From the NCBI RefSeq assembly GCF_036017915.1, contig NZ_CP107929.1, positions 310,001 to 374,000 of the forward strand: DNA of 64,000 bases, written 5' to 3'. A model generated the notes under the pieces. The model saw nothing but the letters and a program-made list of their open reading frames with translations, was not told the origin of the DNA and did not search any database. Position numbers and translations under genes: made by a program. The DNA is from Micromonospora sp. NBC_00421 (GTDB lineage: Bacteria > Actinomycetota > Actinomycetes > Mycobacteriales > Micromonosporaceae). Below, piece after piece: positions 56,775-64,000 of this stretch (position 1 is its first letter; every line of letters starts with the position of its first letter).

Positions 56775-57821
56775 TCAGAGGGAGCGGGCGACGTCGACCC
56801 AGCGGTCCAGGACCGCCGCTGCCGCCCCCGAGTCGACTGACTCCGCGGCGCGGGCCATGCCGGCGCGTACCGCCTCGGTGAGGTCGCCGTCCAGCGGGGT
56901 CTGGGTGGCCAGCGCGACGGCGGCGTTGACCAGGACGGCGTCGCGTACCGGACCGGTCCCGCCGGCCAGCAGCCGGTGGGCCACTGCGGCGTTGTGCGCG
57001 GCGTCACCGCCCCGCAGGTCGGCCAGGGTGGCCCGGGGTACCCCGAGATCGGCCGCGTCCAGCACGGCCTCCCGTACGGTGCCCTGCTGGGCCACCCAGA
57101 CCCGGGTGGGCGCGGCGGTGGTGAACTCGTCCAGGCCGTCCTCGCCGCGCATCACGATTACCGAGTCGCCCCGGCGAGCGAAGACCTCGGCCATCACGGG
57201 GGCCATCCGGGCGTCGAAGCAGCCGACCGCGCCGGCGTGTGGCCGGGCCGGGTTGGTCAGCGGGCCGAGGAAGTTGAACGCGGTCGGCACGCCGATCTCC
57301 CGGCGGACCGGGCCGGCGTGCCGGTACCCGGGGTGGAACCGGGGCGCGAAGCAGAAGCCGATGCCGGCCTCGGTCACGCACCGGGCCACCTGCTCGGGGC
57401 CCAGATCCAGCGGTAGGCCGAAGAACTCCAGCAGGTCGGCGGTGCCGCACAGCGACGAGGCGGCCCGGTTGCCGTGCTTGACCACCGGGACGCCGGCACC
57501 GGCCACCACCAGTGCGGTCATGGTCGAGATGTTGACCGTGTGGGCGAGGTCACCCCCGGTGCCCACCACATCGATCGCGGTGCGCCGCAGCTCCTCCGGC
57601 AGGGTCACCGGCACCGAGTTGTCGAGCATCGCCTCGACCAGACCGGCCAGTTCGGCCGAGGTCTCACCCTTGGCGCGTAGCGCGACCGCGAAACCGGCGA
57701 TCTGCGCCGGGCCGGCGGCACCGGCCATGATCTCGTTCATCGCCCAGGTGGTGTCGGCGGTGGACAGCTCGTCGCCGCGCAGCAGCGCGTTGAGCAGGTG
57801 CGGCCAGGTCCGTTCGCCCAT
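56775..57821 (-). CDS. trpD: Anthranilate phosphoribosyltransferase
   Basis: A 348-residue TrpD that joins anthranilate to PRPP in tryptophan synthesis. The PRPP loop VGTGGD is near residue 87, followed by [26 protein letters not shown], and the metal-binding GEDGLDE motif is near residue 223. All are intact and the length is normal. No other trp gene is nearby; trpD beside ctaE is also the mycobacterial arrangement (Rv2192c, from memory). ATG 57821 has GGGAGG seven bases upstream. A degenerate receiver gene lies 86 bp upstream in the same direction. Confidence 0.96.
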   Translation of the reverse strand: MGERTWPHLLNALLRGDELSTADTTWAMNEIMAGAAGPAQIAGFAVALRAKGETSAELAGLVEAMLDNSVPVTLPEELRRTAIDVVGTGGDLAHTVNISTMTALVVAGAGVPVVKHGNRAASSLCGTADLLEFFGLPLDLGPEQVARCVTEAGIGFCFAPRFHPGYRHAGPVRREIGVPTAFNFLGPLTNPARPHAGAVGCFDARMAPVMAEVFARRGDSVIVMRGEDGLDEFTTAAPTRVWVAQQGTVREAVLDAADLGVPRATLADLRGGDAAHNAAVAHRLLAGGTGPVRDAVLVNAAVALATQTPLDGDLTEAVRAGMARAAESVDSGAAAAVLDRWVDVARSL

Positions 57822-57907
57822 GATGGGCCTCCCGAGCGGGCGTGGGGGTGCGGGTGGACGGTGCGCCCGTCACCCCGGGCGCCTGGGCGCCGCCGAGTGC
57901 GTCCGAC

Positions 57908-58303
57908 TCAGGCGGCGGCGTGCGTACGCAGCAGCTCGGCGACCGTGGTGCCGGTGGTCACCGGGTCGAGCGGGTGCATCAGCACGCCGTCGACCTGCGC
58001 GTACGAGGCGAGCCATCGGTCGGCGGCACGGGCGATGACCACGCAGGTGGGCGGGGCGTCCTCCCGGTCGTCCTTGATCTGACGGGCGATGCCCAGGCCA
58101 CCGCCGGGGCTGGCCTCGCCGTCGAGCAGCATCAGGTCGATCTCGTAGTCGTCGACCAGCCGGACACAGCCGAAATAGTCGGACGCCTCGACGAACTCGA
58201 TCTTCAGCCCGGGCGCGGGGCGGGTGCCGACGGCCAGCCGCATCCGGTCCCGGACCTGCGCGTCGTCGCTGTAGAGCAGGACGGTGCAGAGACGCTCGCT
58301 CAT
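57908..58303 (-). CDS. Degenerate response-regulator receiver domain protein
   Basis: A 131-residue single domain with a CheY-like layout. The acidic pair Asp13-Asp14 is in LLYSDDAQVRDRM, and the likely phosphorylation site Asp61 is in IDLMLLDGEAS. The usual Thr/Ser at the end of beta-4 is Ala (VVIARAADRW), and the conserved Lys-Pro is His-Pro (LMHPLDP). It is therefore probably a pseudo-receiver that does not switch by phosphorylation in the normal way. There is no output domain. ATG 58303 has GGAG seven bases upstream. It is likely co-transcribed with trpD. Confidence 0.8.
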   Translation of the reverse strand: MSERLCTVLLYSDDAQVRDRMRLAVGTRPAPGLKIEFVEASDYFGCVRLVDDYEIDLMLLDGEASPGGGLGIARQIKDDREDAPPTCVVIARAADRWLASYAQVDGVLMHPLDPVTTGTTVAELLRTHAAA

Positions 58304-58479
58304 GCCGACACTCCGCTTCGCTCCGTGCCGTGATGAGGCACCGTCGCACTGAGCCTGACTCGCTCGCTGCGCACACTCATGGGCTGTACTCCTCGTTGCT
58401 GCCCGCTGATCCTACCGGGCGGTGTGGCGTACCCGACATCCCGCCTGCCGGCTCCCGGCGGACCGGCCGTCGCGGCAGC

Positions 58480-59547
58480 TCAGAGCGGGTTTCCGGGGGT
58501 CGCGGCGGTGGCGGCCGGCGGACCTGCCGGCGGGGTGGTCCCTGCGTCGGGACTGGCGGTGGCCACGGCGGCGGGGGTGGCGGCGGTGAGGATGGCGTCG
58601 GCCTCGGCGGCGCGGTCGCGGGCCTCCTGCCGGTCCAGCTCGCGGTCCACCCGGCGGGCCTCCCGCTCGGACTGCTTGACCCACTGCACCACCAGCACCG
58701 CGATCATCGTCACACTGACGAACTCGCCGCCGGCCCAGAGGATGCCCCCGGCGACCACCTGGTCGTTGCGCGGGTCTGACCAGGCCAGGCCGAGCGACGG
58801 GTACCAGTCGCCGCCGAACAGGGTGGTGCTCTGCATGATGGTGAGCCCGAGCACGGTGTGGAACGGCACCGACAGCAGCATCAGCAGCGCCCGCGCCGGG
58901 TACGGCCAGCGGCCGGGCAGCGGGTCCAGGCCGAGCAGCGGCCAGAAGAAGACGCAGCCGGTCATGATGAAGTGCGCGTGCACCAGCTCGTGCGCCCAGG
59001 CGTGTTCGAGGGTGTAGCGGTACAGGTCGGTGAAGTAGAGCGCGAACGGGTTGACCACGAAGATGGTGAACGCCACAAGCGGGAAGCTGTAGACCCGGGC
59101 GATCCGGCTGTGCACGACCGCCAGCAGCCGTTTGCGGGGGCCGACCGGCAGGGTGCGCAGGGCCAGGGTGACAGGTGCGCCCAGGGCCAGGAAGATCGGC
59201 GCGATCATCGACAGCACCATGTGCTGCACCATGTGCACCGAGAGCAGGGCGGTGTCGTAGGCGTGCAGCCCGCTGACCGTGACCGCGGCGATGCCGCCCA
59301 GGCCCGGCCCGAGGAAGCAGACGGTACGCACGACCGGCCAGCGGTCCCCGCGCAGCCGCAGCCGGTAGACCCCGTAGAGGTAGAGGCCGGCGGCGAGGAC
59401 CAGGCCCAGGGCGAGCCAGCTGTCCAGCCGGGTCTCGGTGAAGACCCGGGTGATGTCGAACGGCGGCGGTACCTCGACGCCGCCCGCCGCGAGGCTGGTG
59501 GGCGGGGTCGCCGAGGTGGCGGCGAAGATCGAATCGACGTGCAGCAC
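58480..59547 (-). CDS. Cytochrome c oxidase assembly protein (caa3-type CtaG)
   Basis: A 355-residue membrane protein with about eight helices in residues 40-285. The His-rich segments LLSVHMVQHMVLSMIAP and HELVHAHFIMTGCVFFWPLLG are typical of caa3-CtaG copper/assembly factors. The charged, Ala/Pro-rich C-terminal 60 residues are cytoplasmic and probably disordered. It probably helps insert copper into cytochrome oxidase. GTG 59547 follows TAGCCT by seven bases, so it is leaderless. It is divergent from ctaE, sharing a 109-bp regulatory gap. Confidence 0.88.
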   Translation of the reverse strand: MLHVDSIFAATSATPPTSLAAGGVEVPPPFDITRVFTETRLDSWLALGLVLAAGLYLYGVYRLRLRGDRWPVVRTVCFLGPGLGGIAAVTVSGLHAYDTALLSVHMVQHMVLSMIAPIFLALGAPVTLALRTLPVGPRKRLLAVVHSRIARVYSFPLVAFTIFVVNPFALYFTDLYRYTLEHAWAHELVHAHFIMTGCVFFWPLLGLDPLPGRWPYPARALLMLLSVPFHTVLGLTIMQSTTLFGGDWYPSLGLAWSDPRNDQVVAGGILWAGGEFVSVTMIAVLVVQWVKQSEREARRVDRELDRQEARDRAAEADAILTAATPAAVATASPDAGTTPPAGPPAATAATPGNPL

Positions 59548-59554
59548 GCTTTTC

Positions 59555-59560
59555 AGGCTA
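59555..59560 (-). promoter_or_regulatory. -10 box for leaderless CtaG-like gene
   Basis: TAGCCT on the minus strand, seven bases before GTG 59547. Confidence 0.6.
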
Positions 59561-59644
59561 GGCCAGGCGAACCGGACCTCCACGATCGGGCCATCCCTCA
59601 CCCGGGTTTTGGCCCCCCGCTGATCGCCCGCCCCGGTCAGGGGC

Positions 59645-59650
59645 AATAAT
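59645..59650 (+). promoter_or_regulatory. -10 box for leaderless ctaE
   Basis: AATAAT (close to TATAAT) ends six bases before GTG 59657. The ctaE-qcrCAB transcript probably starts at or next to this codon. Confidence 0.55.
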
Positions 59651-59656
59651 GACCGC

Positions 59657-60256
59657 GTGACTGCGGCCCCAGCCATTGACAAGAGCCGGATCCACTCTCT
59701 GACGCGGCCCAACATGGTCAGCGTCGGGACGATCGTGTGGCTCTCCAGCGAACTCATGTTCTTCGCGGCGCTGTTCGCGATGTACTTCTCGATCCGCGCG
59801 GCGGCGCCGGAGCAGTGGGAGAAGCACACCGAGGTACTCAACATCCCCTATGCGACCACCTTCACGGTGATCCTGGTGCTGTCCTCGGTGACCTGCCAGC
59901 TCGGTGTCTTCGCGGCCGAGAAGGGTGACGTCCACGCCCTGCGGCGCTGGTTCACGCTCACCTTCGTGATGGGCCTGATCTTCGTGCTCGGCCAGGCGAA
60001 CGAGTACCTCACCCTGGTCCACGAAGGCGTGAAGATCAACGAAGACGGTTACGGGTCGATGTTCTACCTGACCACCGGCTTCCACGGCCTGCACGTGACA
60101 GGCGGTCTCATCGCCTTCATCATCTTCATGGTCCGCACCACCATGGGCCGGTTCACCCCCGCCCAGGCCACGTCGGCGATCGTCGTGTCGTACTACTGGC
60201 ACTTCGTCGACGTCGTGTGGATCGGGCTCTACGCCATGATCTACTGGCTTCAGTGA
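59657..60256 (+). CDS. ctaE: Cytochrome c oxidase subunit III
   Basis: A 199-residue membrane protein with five hydrophobic segments. [15 protein letters not shown], the conserved acidic [11 protein letters not shown] and [14 protein letters not shown], and the terminal [14 protein letters not shown] match subunit III. It supports proton uptake and stability of the aa3 oxidase. It leads the ctaE-qcrC-qcrA-qcrB cluster, with a 72-bp gap to qcrC. The start GTG 59657 has no Shine-Dalgarno and is probably leaderless. Confidence 0.97.
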   Translation: MTAAPAIDKSRIHSLTRPNMVSVGTIVWLSSELMFFAALFAMYFSIRAAAPEQWEKHTEVLNIPYATTFTVILVLSSVTCQLGVFAAEKGDVHALRRWFTLTFVMGLIFVLGQANEYLTLVHEGVKINEDGYGSMFYLTTGFHGLHVTGGLIAFIIFMVRTTMGRFTPAQATSAIVVSYYWHFVDVVWIGLYAMIYWLQ

Positions 60257-60328
60257 TCTTGGCGTGTCACGTTCCGCGCCGCTGCTCCGTCCCCTGAGAC
60301 AAGGTCCAACCGGTTAAGGACACAGGTC

Positions 60329-61162
60329 ATGACTTCTGACAACGACCGCCGACGCGGTCTGCTCGCGCGCCTGCGCGGGCGGCCCGCGGCGCGCAGCAGG
60401 GGCCGCCGCCGGCTGGGCGCGGCGTTCCGGCTGATCGCCGCGCTGACGCTGGCCGGCGGCGCCTACACCGTCTTCGCCCCGGGCGTGCAGGCGCAGGAAA
60501 ACCCGCCGCTGACCGGTGCCGCGGCCGAGGGCCGGGCCCTGTTCGACGTGAGCTGCGTGACCTGCCACGGCCGTAACGCCCAGGGCGTCGAGGGTCGTGG
60601 CCCGAGCCTGATCGGTGTCGGCTCCGCCTCGGTGGAGTTCCAGGTGGGCAGCGGCCGGATGCCGATGGCCCGGCAGGAAGCGCAGGCCATGCGCAAGCCG
60701 CCGGTCTTCACCGACGAGCAGGTTCGCCAGCTCGGCCAGTACATCCAGGAGCTCGGCGGCGGCCCGCAGGTCCCGCAGGGCAACCTCCGCGAGGGCGCCA
60801 ACCTGGCCACCGGCGGCGAGCTGTTCCGGATCAACTGCTCGCAGTGCCACGCCTTCGGTGGTGGCGGCGGCGCGCTCTCCTCCGGCAAGTACGCCCCGAG
60901 CCTGGCGCCGGCCAGCGACGCGCAGATCTACGCCGCGATGCTCAGCGGCCCGCAGAACATGCCGGTGTTCGGCGACAACCAGATCACCCCGGAGCAGAAG
61001 GCGGACATCATCGCCTACATCCAGGAGTCGCTGAAGGCCGACCAGGACCAGGGCGGTTTCAACCTCGGCCGGTACGGCCCGTCCACCGAAGGTCTGGCGA
61101 TCTTCCTGGTGGGCATCGTCGCGCTGGTCTTCGCGAGCCTGTGGATTGCGGGCAAGTCGTGA
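60329..61162 (+). CDS. qcrC: Diheme cytochrome c subunit of the bcc complex
   Basis: A 277-residue membrane-anchored diheme cytochrome. A charged N-terminus (residues 1-30) precedes a signal-anchor segment. Heme motifs are Cys76-Cys79-His80 (CVTCH) and Cys170-Cys173-His174 (CSQCH), in two cytochrome c domains. A C-terminal helix (AIFLVGIVALVFASLWI) anchors it. In actinobacteria it replaces soluble cytochrome c and passes electrons straight to CuA of CtaC. Its stop overlaps a 24-codon frame that leads into qcrA. Confidence 0.96.
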   Translation: MTSDNDRRRGLLARLRGRPAARSRGRRRLGAAFRLIAALTLAGGAYTVFAPGVQAQENPPLTGAAAEGRALFDVSCVTCHGRNAQGVEGRGPSLIGVGSASVEFQVGSGRMPMARQEAQAMRKPPVFTDEQVRQLGQYIQELGGGPQVPQGNLREGANLATGGELFRINCSQCHAFGGGGGALSSGKYAPSLAPASDAQIYAAMLSGPQNMPVFGDNQITPEQKADIIAYIQESLKADQDQGGFNLGRYGPSTEGLAIFLVGIVALVFASLWIAGKS

Positions 61163-61233
61163 CCGACCGGATCGTCAACAGCATTGCCGTGGTGCCGGGC
61201 GCCGGCACCGCCCGTAGCGAGGTGACGGCATGA
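61159..61233 (+). CDS. Possible 24-residue coupling peptide between qcrC and qcrA
   Basis: GTG 61159 overlaps the qcrC stop as GTGA, and the frame's TGA overlaps the qcrA ATG as ATGA, so this tiny frame bridges the whole gap without a break. The peptide VTDRIVNSIAVVPGAGTARS-EVTA is not hydrophobic and is not recognised. It may simply pass ribosomes from qcrC to qcrA. Only a weak ribosome-binding sequence precedes it, so a chance frame is quite possible. Confidence 0.4.
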   Translation: MTDRIVNSIAVVPGAGTARSEVTA

Positions 61234-62315
61234 GCACCCAGACCGAGCAGCACGCCCCGCAGGGTCGGGAGCCGCTCGACGTCCACGACCCCCGACTCTC
61301 CCGGTTCGACATCGTCACCGAGGGGGCCCGGCGGGACGACATCGAGATCGTCCACTACGAGGAGCAGGTCGTCCCGGGCAGCAAGGCCGAGCGCCGGCTG
61401 ACCCGTACGGTCGCGGCGATGTTCCTGCTCACCGGCCTGGCCGCCACCGCGTTCCTGGTCGTCTACATCTGGTGGCCCTGGGAGTACGAGCCGGGCCGTG
61501 GTGGCGACAAGTGGTACACCCCGCTGCTCGGCCTCACCCTGGGCCTCGCCCTGCTCGGCGTCGGCTTCGGCATCCTCACCTGGGGCAAGAAGCTGCTGCC
61601 CAAGGAGGTCTCGATCCAGGACCGGCACGACGGTCCCGGGTCCCAGGAGGACCGGAAGATCACCGGTGAGACCATGCGGTACCTCGCCGACGAGATGGGG
61701 GTACGACGTCGTCCGCTGCTCGGCGTCTCGCTGGTCGCCGGTCTGCTGCCGGTCGGTGCGGTCGCGGCGGCCCCGCTGGTCGGTGGCCTGATCTCCAACC
61801 CGCACAAGAACAACCAGATGTTCACCACCGGCTTCGCGCCGGCCGACGGCAAGAAGATCCGGCTGGTCCGCGAGGACGGTCGGCCGATCCGCCCGGCCGA
61901 CGTCAGCGCCGGCGGTCAGCTGACCGTCTTCCCCGGCATCGAGCACGGCGTGAGCAACAAGCACGCCGACTCGCCGACGCTGCTGATCCACCTGCGGGAG
62001 ACCGACGCGGAGAAGTCCCGGCAGGCCAACTCGCGGGTCGGTCACGGTGACTTCATGTGGGGCAACTACGCGGCGTACTCCAAGATCTGCACCCACGCCG
62101 GCTGCCCGGCGAGCCTCTACGAGCAGCAGACCAACCGGCTGCTCTGCCCGTGTCACCAGAGCCAGTTCCTGATCACCGACAACGCCCGCCCGGTCTTCGG
62201 CCCGGCGAGCCGGCGGCTTCCCCAGCTGCCGATCGAGGTGGACGAGGAAGGCTTCTTCGTGGCGAAGTCCGACTACACCGAAACCGTCGGCCCCGACTTC
62301 TGGGAGCGGCCATGA
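61230..62315 (+). CDS. qcrA: Rieske iron-sulfur subunit of the bcc complex
   Basis: A 361-residue Rieske protein of the long actinobacterial type with three membrane segments (near 53-75, 90-112 and 160-185) rather than one. The [2Fe-2S] ligands are Cys287, His289, Cys306 and His309 in CTHAGC and CPCHQS; Cys292 and Cys308 form the disulfide. An insertion precedes the cluster domain, as is usual for QcrA. ATG 61230 has GAGGTGACGGC upstream. Its stop overlaps qcrB as ATGA. Confidence 0.97.
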   Translation: MSTQTEQHAPQGREPLDVHDPRLSRFDIVTEGARRDDIEIVHYEEQVVPGSKAERRLTRTVAAMFLLTGLAATAFLVVYIWWPWEYEPGRGGDKWYTPLLGLTLGLALLGVGFGILTWGKKLLPKEVSIQDRHDGPGSQEDRKITGETMRYLADEMGVRRRPLLGVSLVAGLLPVGAVAAAPLVGGLISNPHKNNQMFTTGFAPADGKKIRLVREDGRPIRPADVSAGGQLTVFPGIEHGVSNKHADSPTLLIHLRETDAEKSRQANSRVGHGDFMWGNYAAYSKICTHAGCPASLYEQQTNRLLCPCHQSQFLITDNARPVFGPASRRLPQLPIEVDEEGFFVAKSDYTETVGPDFWERP

Positions 62316-63937
62316 AGCGCCGAAAGTTTGACGTAGCAGCGGTGCCGGGCAAGGCCGCCGGGGGAGTGGACGACCGCTTCCAGGTCGCCACCCCGTTACG
62401 CAAGCTGCTCAACAAGGTCTTCCCGGACCACTGGTCGTTCCTGCTCGGCGAGATCGCGCTCTTCTCGTTCGTCGTGCTGCTGCTGACCGGTGTCTTCCTG
62501 ACCTTCTTCTACGAGCCGGCGATGACCGAGGTGGTCTACAACGGCAGCTACGCCCCGCTGCGGGGCACCCCGATGTCCGCCGCGTACGCCTCCAGCCTCG
62601 ACATCTCGTTCGATGTCCGGGGTGGTCTGATCATGCGGCAGATGCACCACTGGTCCGCGCTGCTGTTCATGGCCGCGATCGTGGTGCACATGATGCGGGT
62701 CTTCTTCACCGGCGCGTTCCGCAAGCCGCGGGAGACCAACTGGATCATCGGCTCACTGCTGTTCTGGGTCGGCTTCCTGGCCGGCTTCTCCGGCTACTCC
62801 CTGCCGGACGACGGTCTGTCCGGCACCGGTCTGCGGATCGCCTCCGGCATCATGCTGTCGATCCCGGTGGTCGGCTCCTGGGTCACCTCGTCGATCTTCG
62901 GTGGCGAGTTCCCCGGTGAGATCATCATCAGCCGGTTCTTCATCGCCCACGTGCTGCTGATCCCGGGTCTGCTGGTCGCGCTGATCAGCGCCCACCTGGG
63001 CCTGGTGTTCAAGCAGAAGCACACCCAGTGGCCCGGCCCCGGCCGGACCAACGACAACGTGGTCGGCGAGCGGATGTTCCCCCGCTACGCGCTCAAGCAG
63101 GGCGGCTTCTTCATGGTCGTCTTCGGCGTGATCGCGCTGATGGGTGGTCTGTTCCAGATCAACCCGATCTGGTACTTCGGCCCGTACGAGGCATGGGTGG
63201 TCTCGGCCGCCAGCCAGCCCGACTGGTACGTCATGTTCCTCGACGGCTCGACCCGGCTGATGCCCGCCTGGGAGATCAACATCCCGATCGGCGACGGGTA
63301 CGTCATCCCGCCGCTGTTCTGGCCGACTGTCGTGCTGCCGGGCATCCTGGTCGGGCTCTCCACGCTCTACCCGTTCGTGGAGGCACGGCAGCTCAAGGAC
63401 CACCGGCACCACAACCTGCTGCAACGGCCCCGGGACGTCCCGGCCCGGACGGCGGTGGGCGCGATGGCGGTCGCCTTCTACATCGTGCTGACCCTCTCCG
63501 GTGCCAACGACGTGATCGCCGACAAGTTCCACATCAGCCTGAACGCGATGACCTGGGCGGGCCGGATCGGCCTGCTGGTGATCCCGCCGCTGGCGTACTA
63601 CGTCGCGTACCGGATCTGCCTCGGGCTCCAGCAGCACGACCGGGAGGTGCTGGCCCACGGTGTGGAGACCGGCATCATCCGGCGCCTGCCCGACGGCCGG
63701 TTCGAGGAGATCCACCAGCCGCTCAGTGCGACCGACGACCACGGACACGCCGAACTGGACTACGTCGGCTGGGTGGTACCCAAGAAGATGAACCGGCTCG
63801 GGGCGCTCGGCCCGGCGATCCGGGGCTTCTTCTACCCGATCGAGAAGCCGGTCGAGGCGCCGGTCTCGCCGGGGCACCCGCCTGTGGAACCCCGCCCGGA
63901 GCGGGAGGAGATCGGCAGCGGCGAGTCCCGCCGCTGA
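62312..63937 (+). CDS. qcrB: Cytochrome b subunit of the bcc complex
   Basis: A 541-residue cytochrome b with at least nine membrane helices. Paired heme-ligand histidines lie in MRQMHHWSALLFMAAIVVHMM and FFIAHVLLIPGLLVALISAH. The quinol-oxidation segment appears as PDWYVMFLDGSTRLMP in place of the mitochondrial PEWYF form, as in other actinobacteria. A C-terminal cytoplasmic extension of about 120 residues is typical of actinobacterial QcrB, the target of Q203-type inhibitors. It is translationally coupled to qcrA, and a 16-bp terminator follows. Confidence 0.97.
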   Translation: MKRRKFDVAAVPGKAAGGVDDRFQVATPLRKLLNKVFPDHWSFLLGEIALFSFVVLLLTGVFLTFFYEPAMTEVVYNGSYAPLRGTPMSAAYASSLDISFDVRGGLIMRQMHHWSALLFMAAIVVHMMRVFFTGAFRKPRETNWIIGSLLFWVGFLAGFSGYSLPDDGLSGTGLRIASGIMLSIPVVGSWVTSSIFGGEFPGEIIISRFFIAHVLLIPGLLVALISAHLGLVFKQKHTQWPGPGRTNDNVVGERMFPRYALKQGGFFMVVFGVIALMGGLFQINPIWYFGPYEAWVVSAASQPDWYVMFLDGSTRLMPAWEINIPIGDGYVIPPLFWPTVVLPGILVGLSTLYPFVEARQLKDHRHHNLLQRPRDVPARTAVGAMAVAFYIVLTLSGANDVIADKFHISLNAMTWAGRIGLLVIPPLAYYVAYRICLGLQQHDREVLAHGVETGIIRRLPDGRFEEIHQPLSATDDHGHAELDYVGWVVPKKMNRLGALGPAIRGFFYPIEKPVEAPVSPGHPPVEPRPEREEIGSGESRR

Positions 63938-63956
63938 CCTCCCCGATCCGTTCGAC

Positions 63957-63992
63957 CGAGGCGCCCGCCGGAATCCTCCGGCGGGCGCCTCG
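63957..63992 (+). terminator. 16-bp perfect hairpin terminator after qcrB
   Basis: CGAGGCGCCCGCCGGA at 63957-63972 pairs with 63977-63992 around ATCC, followed by a short T-containing stretch at the window end. Confidence 0.8.
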
Positions 63993-64000
63993 TCCGTTTC

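Noticed and set aside
1..64000. tRNA, rRNA or complete insertion sequence
   Set aside because: No cloverleaf with a GGTTCGA-type T-arm, no rRNA sequence and no transposase or integrase reading frame was recognised by eye; a tRNAscan and ISfinder run would be decisive.

Overview
The window is about 73% GC (judged by eye). It has GTG/TTG starts, strong third-position GC bias, no tRNA or rRNA gene, and only candidate non-coding mobile remnants. Gene content (F420-type LLM oxidoreductase, XRE/DUF397 pair, DUF4191, DUF3043, RDD, actinobacterial cytochrome bcc-aa3 genes, MptB mannosyltransferases) points to an actinomycete, most likely Micromonosporaceae (Micromonospora/Salinispora-like). From memory, many loci keep the neighbourhood of the M. 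tuberculosis chromosome between trpD-ctaE-qcrCAB and lipB-lipA-glnA1 (roughly Rv2192c-Rv2220), so this is mostly conserved core chromosome with accessory insertions.

Layout. 1-3.3 kb: polyprenol-phosphomannose mannosyltransferases of envelope glycan synthesis. 3.3-5.5 kb: glnA with a GlnR-type operator, and an RDD protein. 5.5-6.1 kb: gene-free stretch with a MITE-like element. 6.1-9.6 kb: DUF4191, FAD oxidoreductase, lipA. 9.7-11.3 kb: an archaeal-type aspartyl-tRNA synthetase behind a T-box leader with an Asp (GAC) specifier and the Shine-Dalgarno (SD) sequence in a candidate sequestrator. 11.7-17 kb: VOC protein, lipB, a GT-C-like membrane protein, a secreted PHB-depolymerase-type esterase, a TIGR01777 epimerase. 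17-23.4 kb: accessory redox and regulator genes (aldo/keto reductase and MerR, LLM, hemerythrin, LtrA, TetR and SDR) with visible operators. 23.6-30.4 kb: sucB-lpdA, pepA, gcvT. 30.5-37 kb: DUF2314, cobS, fused cobU-cobT, a site-2 protease, an aldo/keto reductase. 37-41 kb: a 1350-residue, mostly disordered WG-repeat protein. 41.3-44 kb: a three-gene ABC exporter. 44-54 kb: DUF3043, murA, nadA, glycerate kinase, an A-type Fe-S carrier, adenosine kinase, an XRE/DUF397 cassette, cysteine desulfurase-TusA. 54-64 kb: cytochrome oxidase genes ctaC, ctaF, ctaE, a CtaG-like assembly protein and qcrCAB, interrupted by trpD and a degenerate receiver.

The genes combine into lipoate synthesis and use (lipB, lipA, sucB, lpdA, gcvT), respiration (ctaC/F/E, CtaG, qcrCAB), Fe-S and sulfur supply (cysteine desulfurase, TusA, ErpA-like; clients LipA, NadA, QcrA), late cobalamin assembly, and envelope synthesis. 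Two sequence-level themes stand out. At least a dozen start codons lie 6-8 nt after a TANNNT box, so leaderless transcripts are probably common. Four genes end inside short tandem duplications that copy the last codons and the stop codon. All starts, operators and terminators were read by eye; no database search was run.
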